Positions 9,109 to 18,434 of a stretch of DNA of 34,800 nucleotides are shown here, piece after piece (the stretch's first letter is position 1; each line of letters starts with the position of its first letter). Origin of the DNA: Lewinellaceae bacterium. GTDB taxonomy: Bacteria; Bacteroidota; Bacteroidia; Chitinophagales; Saprospiraceae. The stretch covers positions 1 through 34,800 of the forward strand of contig JAHEAU010000009.1 in the NCBI GenBank assembly GCA_024642625.1. Direction: 5' to 3'. The position numbers were made by a program, and so were the translations under genes. The notes beneath the pieces are model-generated. The model worked only from the letters and a program-made list of their open reading frames with translations, had not been told where the DNA came from and ran no database searches.

Positions 9109-12100
9109 TTACGGCTGATAGATCATCGATCGATAATAGATCCCTCTCGGTGTCTTCAACTTGCAATAGTACAATCCCGCTCCCGGCAATTGGAGGTTGT
9201 TCATCTCCAGTCGGTGATGTCCGGCTGAAAGGAACTGTCTGGAGATCGTCAAGACCTGGCCATTTGTATTTATAACTGATAATTCCAATGGACCATCCTC
9301 TGCCAGATCAATCGGGATCCAGGTTTTATCCCGGAATGGATTGGGCTCTGGATCGAATAGTGCATCCGAGAGAGGTGCCACCTGTTCTGAATCCTCCTGC
9401 CAGGACAAGTCAAGATTTACTGTTGTATGATCTTTTTGATAGGATTCTGCCGGATAGCCTGTTGTGTTCATCCACAACCATTCATGTCCATCGATATAAT
9501 TTAAGGCCCTGAATGTGAGATAGAATATTGGATCATTTTTAATCTCGATCGGGAAAAGAAGATTGTCCCAGCTGAATCGAATCACGCCTGGATCTTTTGT
9601 GGAAATATGTTCTGGACCCAATGTGCCCAACGACCCATGTTGCAGTCCTTCAAACTGGACTAGAGCAGGATCAAATCCAAGCGCCATTTGGAAGCCATTT
9701 GTCTCGTCCACAGCTGTCAAGTGGAAAGGAAGACGAATGAATTCACCGGGACTGTGCTCTGTTTTGGATTCGCGGATTTCCATAAAGCGTCGTTCCATAA
9801 CAGGAGGTTGGCCACTTGTCAAACTGGACGACATATCTACATCACCTGCCTTGACACCTTTGAAGTCCAGGAGGTTGAGGCTGCTTTGCAGGTTTTCAAC
9901 CTTGTAGAAGCCACCCCAGAATCCAATCGGATATCCACTCACTGAATCAATTTCTGCACTTTGGTCATACGGCATCATCCGCCAATAACCCGCTTTAAAT
10001 CCACTGACCTGATTGAGAATTGATTTCCGCAATGTGATTAAATCGGCAATGGAAATATCCTGGGATCGATTGACATCAGCAGCCAACATCGATTCCATTA
10101 TACTGATCGGTTTACTCCCTACCAGATGCCCCGCTATAGCCAGAATATCTGCAGTGGTTAATCCATCAAGATTGCCCAATACTGGGTGCGCTTTAACAGT
10201 GACATTTATTCCGGGTGGGTAAATTGGAGAAGTGTATTCGCCAAATTCATCCGTTTTGGACCAATCGGAATAAATACCCAGTTTGAATTGAATGGGCACC
10301 TGCCCCAATGGCTGTCCATCCCAGCTGATCACGTTACCAGATAATTGCACGCCCCCATCTGAAAGGCTCTTGACACAAACGTCGCAATTATTCAAAAACA
10401 GGGTGTCAACACAGGTAGTCATATTGCCAGCCCCGTCAGTGGCCTTAATTGTTACCGGGATGTCTTTTAATATATCATCACAATCAAATTGGGTTTGTGA
10501 CACCATCAAGCTGATTGTCGAACAGATATCATCGAGTGAGTCGATCATATCAAATGCATCCAGTAAATAGGTCGAATCTGCACCGATGCAATCGATTAAT
10601 GGTTTACAAATGAGGACAGGTGGCGTCATGTCGCGCACAGAGATGGTCAAATCACAGAATGCATCATTACACGCATCCGAAATGGTGAAGGTGACTACAT
10701 GTTCACCTATCGGGTATGTGCCACTTGCATCTGCCCCTTTTTTTGTAGCAAAGGGCGAATCGTTTGTCACCCGAATAAAATGACCACATTCGTCGAAGGC
10801 CACAACTGTGTCCAACTGGACAAAAGCCGTACAGCTTTCATCGACAAAGACAGTAATATCATCTGGACAGTCGATGGCTACAACGGGTACATCATCCGTC
10901 AGAAAAAGACGCTGTGTGTACATCGTATCGTAGTCACTACACCAGTCTTTGACTCGCCATTTTCGATAAAGAATATCGCATCCAGGTAGTGCAGCCACCG
11001 AATCCACAAATCCAACCGCCAGGAGAGCACAGTCATCCGTCACTTCCGGTTGGCCAGTATTGATTGGTTCCAGCGGTGTGGTGCAATCGACTGTAATATC
11101 AAGTGGCCAAACGATGACAGGGGCCGTGGTGTCAATCAGGGTCAGGATCTGCGTACACTGGACAATATTCCCCCCTGCATCTTCAGCAGTGAAAACCCGA
11201 GAAATTGTGCCGACATGGCAGGGATTGAGATTCTCGGTATCGACATAACTGAGCGAATCAAAGGCGCAGTTGTCCGTTGCAGTAGCCAAGGGTGAAATGT
11301 CAGGGTAGAACTCATACGCTACACATGACAAAATGGTGTCATTCGGACAAACCAGAAACGGTGGAAGTGTATCCAACACAATTAGTGGTGCCATGCACAT
11401 TGCCGAATTGTTCCAGCAATCCACCACTCGTAAAACGATCATTGTGTCAACACCAATAAAAGAGCAATCTGTAAGCAGGCTATCCCGGAAAAGAGAGTCA
11501 GGTTCGCCCATGTATTTGATCTGCCCCATGATCATAGTGCAATTGTCCAGACTGCCAGCATCAACATCTTCGACAAAAATGGTATCTGAACCTTGTCCAT
11601 TGAGGAAGCTATAGACCGGGAAATGACATATTGCTTTCGGTGGGACGAGATCTTTTACCGTCAGATCTATTGTACACGTCGAACTGTTCAAACATGCGTC
11701 GATTGCCGTATAATGGACCTTGTATCCGCCCTCCTTCATATCGGGATAAGGGCCATATGTGGTGCCGCCCCATGAGGTCGAAACAGTAAAATCAATGAAT
11801 GGCGAACAGGCATCCGTTGCTGTTGCTGAATCGAGGGTGACTGTGGCGGTACAGACATTATCGTCTGTGCTAATGGTGATACTTGGTGGACAGATAATGA
11901 CAGGCGCAACTTGATCAACCACTTCAATCACCTGATTGGCTGTTATCATGTCGCCTGTACAACAGTCCAAAGCAGTCCATGTTCGTGTGACAAAGAGCCC
12001 ACCAGGACAAGTAGCTGTTGTGTCGTCTATATAGGAGAAGAGAATCTTGCACAAGGGTGCTGTTGGGCCACCAAAGACTTTGGGTGTCCCGGTAATCGAT

Positions 12101-12795
12101 GGGTCCAGATCTGCCGTAGCACAGTCCAGAGCATTGGGTCCAAACAAACTCCCGGGAAAGGTCACATTGAAAAATGTAGCACGCTGGATGTTGATAATCT
12201 GGGTGCAAGTTGGGCTGACATTGCCACTCGCATCTGTAGCGATCCAACGCCGTTCAATCTGTTGTATAAATTGGTTGGGATGATTGCAAGGCAAAGGCAG
12301 GATGGCCTCATACGTCATAAGGAGTTCGGGATCAGGATCACAATTATCAGACAAGGTGATCGTACCAGCATCACCAGGTCCAGAAGGCTGCGTACAGAGG
12401 ATAGTTGCTCCGGTACATGAGAGGACAGGAGGTAGTTTATCCTCAATCAATACCTGACCCCAGCAACTGTTGCCAGTGGGCGTGTAGGTGATCTTGAAGG
12501 TGAGGTTCTTGCCCAGTTTGGAGCAATCCACCACATTACCAATGGGGTTGTTTGCCAGATCAAAGAGCATGCTGGTGTAGTCCAGCAGACAATTCGCTTG
12601 GATATTTGCCAGTCCATTAACGGGCAAAAACTGACCTGTACCGACGGGGTCCAGCGATAGCTGGGTTTGACCGAGACAGGTCATCGGACATTGAGCTTGA
12701 AGTTGTTGCGGTGACCAGCCGAACGGGTTTCCAAGGGCAAAAAGAGCGATCACGACCCATAGGGACGCAGACCACCGGGAGGAGTGGAGTTTCAT
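9109..12795 (-). CDS. Large secreted HYR-repeat protein with dockerin-like segment, cohesin-like segment and T9SS type A C-terminal domain
   Basis: Signal peptide MKLHSSRWSASLWVVIALFALG; repeated D..PPV..CP.....TATD.C.....(F/Y)...D...N...C HYR-like units; NLDGLTTADILAIAGHLVG...AADVNRSQDISIADLITLRKSIL (dockerin type I-like); C-terminal NPFRDKTWIPIDLAEDGPLELSVINTNGQVL...GLYYCKLKT (type A CTD). Confidence 0.85.
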   Translation of the reverse strand: MKLHSSRWSASLWVVIALFALGNPFGWSPQQLQAQCPMTCLGQTQLSLDPVGTGQFLPVNGLANIQANCLLDYTSMLFDLANNPIGNVVDCSKLGKNLTFKITYTPTGNSCWGQVLIEDKLPPVLSCTGATILCTQPSGPGDAGTITLSDNCDPDPELLMTYEAILPLPCNHPNQFIQQIERRWIATDASGNVSPTCTQIINIQRATFFNVTFPGSLFGPNALDCATADLDPSITGTPKVFGGPTAPLCKILFSYIDDTTATCPGGLFVTRTWTALDCCTGDMITANQVIEVVDQVAPVIICPPSITISTDDNVCTATVTLDSATATDACSPFIDFTVSTSWGGTTYGPYPDMKEGGYKVHYTAIDACLNSSTCTIDLTVKDLVPPKAICHFPVYSFLNGQGSDTIFVEDVDAGSLDNCTMIMGQIKYMGEPDSLFRDSLLTDCSFIGVDTMIVLRVVDCWNNSAMCMAPLIVLDTLPPFLVCPNDTILSCVAYEFYPDISPLATATDNCAFDSLSYVDTENLNPCHVGTISRVFTAEDAGGNIVQCTQILTLIDTTAPVIVWPLDITVDCTTPLEPINTGQPEVTDDCALLAVGFVDSVAALPGCDILYRKWRVKDWCSDYDTMYTQRLFLTDDVPVVAIDCPDDITVFVDESCTAFVQLDTVVAFDECGHFIRVTNDSPFATKKGADASGTYPIGEHVVTFTISDACNDAFCDLTISVRDMTPPVLICKPLIDCIGADSTYLLDAFDMIDSLDDICSTISLMVSQTQFDCDDILKDIPVTIKATDGAGNMTTCVDTLFLNNCDVCVKSLSDGGVQLSGNVISWDGQPLGQVPIQFKLGIYSDWSKTDEFGEYTSPIYPPGINVTVKAHPVLGNLDGLTTADILAIAGHLVGSKPISIMESMLAADVNRSQDISIADLITLRKSILNQVSGFKAGYWRMMPYDQSAEIDSVSGYPIGFWGGFYKVENLQSSLNLLDFKGVKAGDVDMSSSLTSGQPPVMERRFMEIRESKTEHSPGEFIRLPFHLTAVDETNGFQMALGFDPALVQFEGLQHGSLGTLGPEHISTKDPGVIRFSWDNLLFPIEIKNDPIFYLTFRALNYIDGHEWLWMNTTGYPAESYQKDHTTVNLDLSWQEDSEQVAPLSDALFDPEPNPFRDKTWIPIDLAEDGPLELSVINTNGQVLTISRQFLSAGHHRLEMNNLQLPGAGLYYCKLKTPRGIYYRSMIYQP

Positions 12796-12971
12796 ACCTC
12801 AATATGTATTAACCGGTTCCGAATTGCCCTTGGAAAGAAAAGCGGAGTCCGACTAATGGATGATAAATTCTTACCATATGTTGGTTGCAAAATCTTTGCC
12901 AATTCCGAGATGTGCTTGAATCAAGTCATCGAAGAAGAGGAGGATTGACTGATTCGGTCTATTTTTACGAC

Positions 12972-13268
12972 ATGTTTACACTATTGGTCTGGTTAGTCAT
13001 CGGTCTTTTTGTGGCCATGCTGTTCTTGCAGTTCTACTTCCGCATGAAAGTGTTGAAGGTTTATCGTGTACTTGTGCAGAACAGGGTTCAATTTCAGGCA
13101 GGAGACCTCTTCAGAAAGGAGCGATTGGCTATTGTCAAGGAGAACTATCCAGAACGGGCAGCGGATATTCAGCTATTTGCAGATCATCTGAAATACTCCA
13201 TTCGAATGGCGAGTGTTTTGATCGCGTTGATTACCGGATTTGGTGGCATATTGATGTACTTTCGCTAA
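12972..13268 (+). CDS. Small membrane protein of unknown function
   Basis: MFTLLVWLVIGLFVAMLFLQFYFRMKVLKVYR...RMASVLIALITGFGGILMYFR, two TM segments. Start moved from 12885 to remove a non-membrane extension. Confidence 0.65.
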   Translation: MFTLLVWLVIGLFVAMLFLQFYFRMKVLKVYRVLVQNRVQFQAGDLFRKERLAIVKENYPERAADIQLFADHLKYSIRMASVLIALITGFGGILMYFR

Positions 13269-13316
13269 TGGTTTTCGCGGGGAAGAGCCACTTTGTCAAA
13301 GGAAAAAGTTTAAACA

Positions 13317-14291
13317 ATGCGATACGGAGTATTTGGTGCAGGCCACCTCGGAAAGATCCACATCAAGTGTATCCAGGAGTCAGAATCTCTGGATCTGGCC
13401 GGGTTCTATGATCCGGACAAGGCCGCTGCAGCGAAGGTGACTGAAGCATTGGGTGTCACTGCCTATGCTGATCCTGAATCGCTCATTCGTGATTGTGATA
13501 TCATCGATATCGTGACACCTACGATCACCCATTTCGCCCTGGCAAACATGGCATTGCAAGCTGGACGACATGTGTTTATTGAAAAGCCGGTAACCCATAC
13601 CGTTCAAGAAGCAGAAGCGCTTATCGCAATGCGCAACAAACAAAATCTCTCCGTTCAGGTCGGTCATGTTGAGCGGTTTAATCCAGCCTTTCTTGCACTG
13701 GGCCAACGAGAGATCAGTCCCATGTTTGTGGAGGGACATCGCCTGGCCACCTTCAACCCGAGAGGCACAGATGTATCGGTCGTACTTGACCTGATGATTC
13801 ACGATCTGGATATCCTGTTGACCCTCGTCCCCTCGAAAGTTTTGGACATTAACGCAAACGGTGTTTCAGTGGTCAGTGACACACCGGATATCTGCAATGC
13901 CAGGATCACATTCGAAAATGGATGTGTCGCGAATCTGACAGCAAGTCGGATTTCGTTGAAGCAGATGCGGAAAATGCGGATTTTTCAGCGTGATGCTTAC
14001 ATATCCCTCGATTTCCTGGATCGAAAAGCATCATTATTACGTTTATATCATGAACACCCGGGTACCGATCTTCCAGCAATGGAACTCGAGACACCAAAAG
14101 GGAGCAAATGGTTATCCATGGAGACTCCTCCAATGGAACCTGTGAATGCAATCCGGATGGAATTGGAGACCTTTGCCGATAGTATTCAACAAGGCGTGCC
14201 TTCTCCAGTGACATTGGAAGATGGACTTGAAGCTCTCCGTGTTGCCTATCAGATTCTGGACCAAATTGAGAAGACTAACGTGTATGCCTGA
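13317..14291 (+). CDS. Gfo/Idh/MocA family oxidoreductase
   Basis: N-terminal Rossmann motif YGVFGAGHLGKIH; HVFIEKPVTHTVQEAEALI; VGHVERFNPAF. Confidence 0.92.
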   Translation: MRYGVFGAGHLGKIHIKCIQESESLDLAGFYDPDKAAAAKVTEALGVTAYADPESLIRDCDIIDIVTPTITHFALANMALQAGRHVFIEKPVTHTVQEAEALIAMRNKQNLSVQVGHVERFNPAFLALGQREISPMFVEGHRLATFNPRGTDVSVVLDLMIHDLDILLTLVPSKVLDINANGVSVVSDTPDICNARITFENGCVANLTASRISLKQMRKMRIFQRDAYISLDFLDRKASLLRLYHEHPGTDLPAMELETPKGSKWLSMETPPMEPVNAIRMELETFADSIQQGVPSPVTLEDGLEALRVAYQILDQIEKTNVYA

Positions 14292-15132
14292 TCGTCTGAT
14301 TACTGCTTTCCTCATTTTTTCCAGTCTGCTGCTGACCTTGTCCTGCAACAAGGAAGAGCCCATTCCGGCTTGGGTGATTGTTCCGGCATATCAGGTCACC
14401 ACTACGCCTGATCAGGGTACTTCCGCTCAGAAAATTACAGAAGTGTATGCCTATACAACATCAAACTTTTTGGGTGTTTTTCCGATTCCTGCGAAAATCC
14501 CCATCCTTGAAACGGGTTCTGTTCAGCTTGAATTATTCCCGGGCATTCGAGCTAATGGGATCAAGTCCACGCCCGATATCTACGGATTTTTTACCCGCAC
14601 AAAACACACGCTGGATCTTCAACCAGGCAAAATAGATACAGTCATTCCGGTTTATACTTATGATCCAACGGTGAACATCCGTATGGTCGAAAACTTTGAT
14701 AGCTCAATCAAATGGTTTACCACTCAGATATTAGGAAATCCGCTTGAAATCACCCCGGATGTCGAATTCGAAGGACGGGCGGGGACGTTTACTGTAGATG
14801 AGGCCGAGCCCATTTTTGAAGTTGCTACGCCTGCATTTACAGATATCCCGTTAAATAATACGCCGATCTATCTGGAGATGCATTACAAGACAGAGATTCC
14901 ATTTCTGATTGGCCTGGAGGGTAGTAGCCCAACAATTCCAAAAGCAAAACAGTACATCGCCGGTGTGAATGCTAAAGCAGAATGGAACAAAATCTATTTC
15001 AGTTTGACGGATGCATTCAATCTGTCGGATCTGGAAAGTTATAAGGTAATCATTCGGGCGGATCTGCCAATCAATGGCTCTGTGGATTCAGCCAGGGTGT
15101 GGATCGATAATATTAAACTGATCCATCAATGA
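14284..15132 (+). CDS. Putative lipoprotein of unknown function
   Basis: MPDRLITAFLIFSSLLLTLSCNKEEP, a lipobox-like signal. The ATG overlaps the oxidoreductase stop by 8 nt, and the stop overlaps the next start (ATGA). Confidence 0.8.
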   Translation: MPDRLITAFLIFSSLLLTLSCNKEEPIPAWVIVPAYQVTTTPDQGTSAQKITEVYAYTTSNFLGVFPIPAKIPILETGSVQLELFPGIRANGIKSTPDIYGFFTRTKHTLDLQPGKIDTVIPVYTYDPTVNIRMVENFDSSIKWFTTQILGNPLEITPDVEFEGRAGTFTVDEAEPIFEVATPAFTDIPLNNTPIYLEMHYKTEIPFLIGLEGSSPTIPKAKQYIAGVNAKAEWNKIYFSLTDAFNLSDLESYKVIIRADLPINGSVDSARVWIDNIKLIHQ

Positions 15133-16553
15133 TCCAAAGTCGGTTACGGCGCCAGGCATTGATTGGCTATTTTCTTGCTGATCTCATCACAGCAGTGATT
15201 GGTTGGCTAGGATTCTATTTGGTCAGGAAGTGGACTGAGTCCGAAGTCAGCTTTCAGGATATCATTCAAGACCCGAATCTGTTTTTAGGAGTCATTATCG
15301 TGCCGGCAGGCTGGATATTGCTCTATGCCATCTTTGATGAATACCGGGATATTTACCGCAAGAGTCGACTTGCGACGTTGACGAAGACCTTTTTTCTAAC
15401 GTTAATCGGATCATTAATCCTGTTTTTTACACTCATCCTGGATGATGTTGTACGGGATTTTCGCACCTACTACAGTTCTTTTTACACGCTCTTCCTCCTT
15501 CATTTTTTATTATTTGGCATCGTCCGGATGATCCTCTTGACTCGAGCCAGTCGGAAGTTGAAAGCTGGATTGGTTACTTTCAATACACTGATCATTGGAG
15601 GCAACCAAAACGCAGTTGAGCTCTATCAGGAGATCGCCACTCGTGAAAAAAGCCTGGGTTATAAATTCATTGGATTCGTCGATACTAATGGGCAGAGCAC
15701 GAATGACCTGGAGGCATTTCTGCCAAACCAAGGAGGTATCGATGAGTTGACAGCGATTGTCGAACGGGAGAATATCGAAGAGGCGATCGTTGCGATTGAG
15801 ACATCTGAGCATGCCAAGTTGAGTCAAATACTCAATATTCTGTTTGACTTTGATGACCGACTTCTGGTTAAGATCATTCCGGATATGTATGACATCATGT
15901 TGGGCACGGTCAAGATGAACCATGTTTATGGTGCCGTACTTATCGAGATCAAACGTGAATTAATGCCCAGGTGGCAACGGTTGATCAAGCGAATCATGGA
16001 TCTGGTGGTCGGAGCAGTCATGATGATTCTATTTCTTCCACTTATGTTGTATATCGCCATTCGAGTGCGCCTGTCGAGTCCGGGTTCCATCTTTTTTGCG
16101 CAGGAGCGGATTGGCCAAAACGGACATCCATTCAATATTCTGAAGTTCCGTTCAATGTTTGTCGATGCTGAAGATGCAGGACCTCAATTGAGTCGTGAAG
16201 GGGATGATCGATGTACTCGATGGGGGGCTGTGATGCGCAAATGGCGACTGGACGAATTGCCCCAATTCTGGAATGTTCTTCGCGGGGATATGTCCCTCGT
16301 TGGCCCGCGTCCGGAACGCAAATACTATATCGATCTCATCAGTGCTCGTGCTCCTCACTACAAGCAATTGCTCAAAGTTCGGCCAGGCATCACCAGCTGG
16401 GGTCAAGTCAAATACGGTTATGCATCGACAGTAGACGAAATGCTTCAGCGATTAAAATTCGATATTCTGTATATCGAAAATATGAGCCTTGCTCTTGATT
16501 TCAAGATCCTCTTCTATACCATTTTGGTCCTACTCCAGGGGAAAGGGAAGTAG
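15129..16553 (+). CDS. Sugar transferase (polyprenyl glycosylphosphotransferase, WcaJ/ExoY-like)
   Basis: N-terminal TM segments; C-terminal KRIMDLVVGAVMMILFLPLMLYIAIRVRLSSPGSIFFAQERIGQNGHPFNILKFRSM...WRLDELPQFWNVLRGDMSLVGPRPE. Confidence 0.94.
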   Translation: MIQSRLRRQALIGYFLADLITAVIGWLGFYLVRKWTESEVSFQDIIQDPNLFLGVIIVPAGWILLYAIFDEYRDIYRKSRLATLTKTFFLTLIGSLILFFTLILDDVVRDFRTYYSSFYTLFLLHFLLFGIVRMILLTRASRKLKAGLVTFNTLIIGGNQNAVELYQEIATREKSLGYKFIGFVDTNGQSTNDLEAFLPNQGGIDELTAIVERENIEEAIVAIETSEHAKLSQILNILFDFDDRLLVKIIPDMYDIMLGTVKMNHVYGAVLIEIKRELMPRWQRLIKRIMDLVVGAVMMILFLPLMLYIAIRVRLSSPGSIFFAQERIGQNGHPFNILKFRSMFVDAEDAGPQLSREGDDRCTRWGAVMRKWRLDELPQFWNVLRGDMSLVGPRPERKYYIDLISARAPHYKQLLKVRPGITSWGQVKYGYASTVDEMLQRLKFDILYIENMSLALDFKILFYTILVLLQGKGK

Positions 16554-16573
16554 GTGTGTAGGTTGGAGTCGAG

Positions 16574-16592
16574 GAGGTTATGAGGTTATGAG
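16574..16592. repeat. Short 8-bp tandem repeat (gaggttat x2)
   Basis: gaggttat gaggttat gag read directly. Confidence 0.7.
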
Positions 16593-16679
16593 TTTGGAGG
16601 TGAGGAGTTAAACGCCAAGGCGCTAAGGTTTTTTAGGATGTATATCAGCTGATGCATTATTCGTTTATGCATTGCATTT

Positions 16680-16980
16680 GAAGCCCCAGCGGGGCGTAAT
16701 ACCCCAGGGTTGGGTTGCAGCCAAACCATAATCAATGTGTAGGTTTCAAGCCCTGAAGGTGAGCCATGCCTAATTGAGTCTTTATTGGTTTATGAGTTAC
16801 TGCCTAAGGCATTCAAGAATTCGTTTATCCAACAAACTCTGAAATTGATTCCTTGAATTTGCAGTTCCAGAGGGGTGTAAGACCCAAGGGTTGGGTGGGT
16901 ACACTGAAAGGGTTCAAGAGAATAGCCCCGGGTGCAACCCGGGGTACGCAATGCAACAGCCGCAACCCTGAAGGGGTTGA
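16680..16980. repeat. Intergenic palindromic repeat cluster (REP-like)
   Basis: Two degenerate copies: AAGCCCCAGCGGGGCGTAATACCCCAGGGTTGGGTTG (about 16681) and CAGTTCCAGAGGGGTGTAAGACCCAAGGGTTGGGTGG (about 16862). Also the perfect palindrome ccccgggt-gca-acccgggg at 16926-16944 and the phrases gccctgaagg / accctgaagggg. Confidence 0.75.
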
Positions 16981-17071
16981 AGAACTACCAAATCCGTAAC
17001 GAAGAATTTCAATCCATAACATCCTTGAACAATATGGCTCTTGGCATTTCACTCATTCTATTACAGCAAAT

Positions 17072-17109
17072 AAAAAACGCTCCCCAGGAATCCCTGAGGA
17101 GCGTTTTTT
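17072..17109. terminator. Bidirectional-looking terminator downstream of the thiolase gene
   Basis: aaaaaacgctcc ... ggagcgtttttt inverted repeat, A tract on one side and T tract on the other. Confidence 0.8.
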
Positions 17110-17134
17110 TTATTGAATAAACGTCAGTCCGTTA

Positions 17135-18313
17135 TTAGAGCCGTTCGATGATCATCGCTGATGCCCCACCACCTCCATTACAGATCGCTGCCATACCATA
17201 ACGACCCTTTTGTGTTTGGAGGACATTGTTTAACGTCGTAACGATTCGGGCTCCGGATGCACCCAACGGGTGACCCAGGGAAACCGCACCACCAAAAACA
17301 TTGACCTTGTCCACATCAATGCCCAAGGCTTGATTAAACGCCAGTACAACAACTGAAAACGCTTCATTGACTTCGAAAAAGTCAATATCTGACAATGACA
17401 ATCCAGCACGCTTCAAGGCGATCGGTGCTGCCAATGCAGGCGCAGTCGTAAACCATTCAGGTGCATGCGAGGCATCCGCAAAGGAAACAATGCGAGCCAG
17501 GGGAGTCAGGTTGTGCTCCTTCACCGCCTTTGCACTGGCCAACACAAGTGCTGAACCCCCATCATTGATCGTCGATGCGTTCGCTGCAGTGACACTTCCC
17601 TCCTTGGTGAATACGGCACGTAATCCAGGAATTTTGTCGAACATGACGTTGCGAAACTCCTCATCCTCTGTCATCATTACAGGGTCACCTTTCCGTTGGG
17701 GAATGGAAACCGGGACGATCTCATTCAGGAACGTACCCTTTTCGGTGTGTTCAGCTGAGAGCTTGTATGACCGAATCGCATAGGCATCCTGTTCCTCACG
17801 ACTGATATTGAATTTTGCCGCTGTAGCATCAGCGCAGGTACCCATTGCTTTGTGGTTATAGGCATCCTGTAACCCATCACGTTCGAGGCCATCCACAAAT
17901 TCACCCCCACCATATTTATAACCCCAACGTGCTTTTGGCACATAAAACGGGATGTTCGACATGCTTTCCATGCCGCCAGTTACAACCAGGTCCTGTTGAC
18001 CGAGCAGAATGCTTTGAGCTCCAAGCATAGTCGCCTTCATCCCGGATGCACACACTTTATTGATTAAAGTCGTCGGAACAGTATTTGGGATCCCCGCACC
18101 TATGGCGGCTTGCTTGGCTGGAGCTTGTCCGAGGTTTGCAGAAATTACATTGCCCATCAATACCTCCTGAATGGTAGAAGGATCAACACCAGCCTTGTCC
18201 AATGCACCCGCTATTGCCTTGGCACCAAGATCTGTAGCCGAAAATCCGGCAAGCTTTCCACCGAAACTCCCTATGGGTGTGCGGACTGCGGAAACGATAA
18301 ATACATCACTCAT
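17135..18313 (-). CDS. Acetyl-CoA C-acetyltransferase (thiolase)
   Basis: MSDVFIVSAVRTPIGSFGGKLAG, NKVCASGMKATMLGAQSI, ALGIDVDKVNVFGGAVSLGHPLGASGARI, MAAICNGGGGASAMIIE. Start trimmed from 18376 to 18313. Confidence 0.95.
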   Translation of the reverse strand: MSDVFIVSAVRTPIGSFGGKLAGFSATDLGAKAIAGALDKAGVDPSTIQEVLMGNVISANLGQAPAKQAAIGAGIPNTVPTTLINKVCASGMKATMLGAQSILLGQQDLVVTGGMESMSNIPFYVPKARWGYKYGGGEFVDGLERDGLQDAYNHKAMGTCADATAAKFNISREEQDAYAIRSYKLSAEHTEKGTFLNEIVPVSIPQRKGDPVMMTEDEEFRNVMFDKIPGLRAVFTKEGSVTAANASTINDGGSALVLASAKAVKEHNLTPLARIVSFADASHAPEWFTTAPALAAPIALKRAGLSLSDIDFFEVNEAFSVVVLAFNQALGIDVDKVNVFGGAVSLGHPLGASGARIVTTLNNVLQTQKGRYGMAAICNGGGGASAMIIERL

Positions 18314-18434
18314 GTATTGTGGAATTTTATAAGTTCGAAGATAATTCGCCGCAAAGGTACTTCCGATGATTGTCATTTACCTACTTGCGAATGAACGTCA
18401 TCATTAACCGGGCTTTCGGTAATTTTGTTGTCCA

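Noticed and set aside
11911-12420. ORF of 169 aa on the plus strand inside the HYR gene, plus similar plus-strand ORFs inside 25975-30021
   Set aside because: Antisense frames of long repeat proteins; no independent coding evidence.
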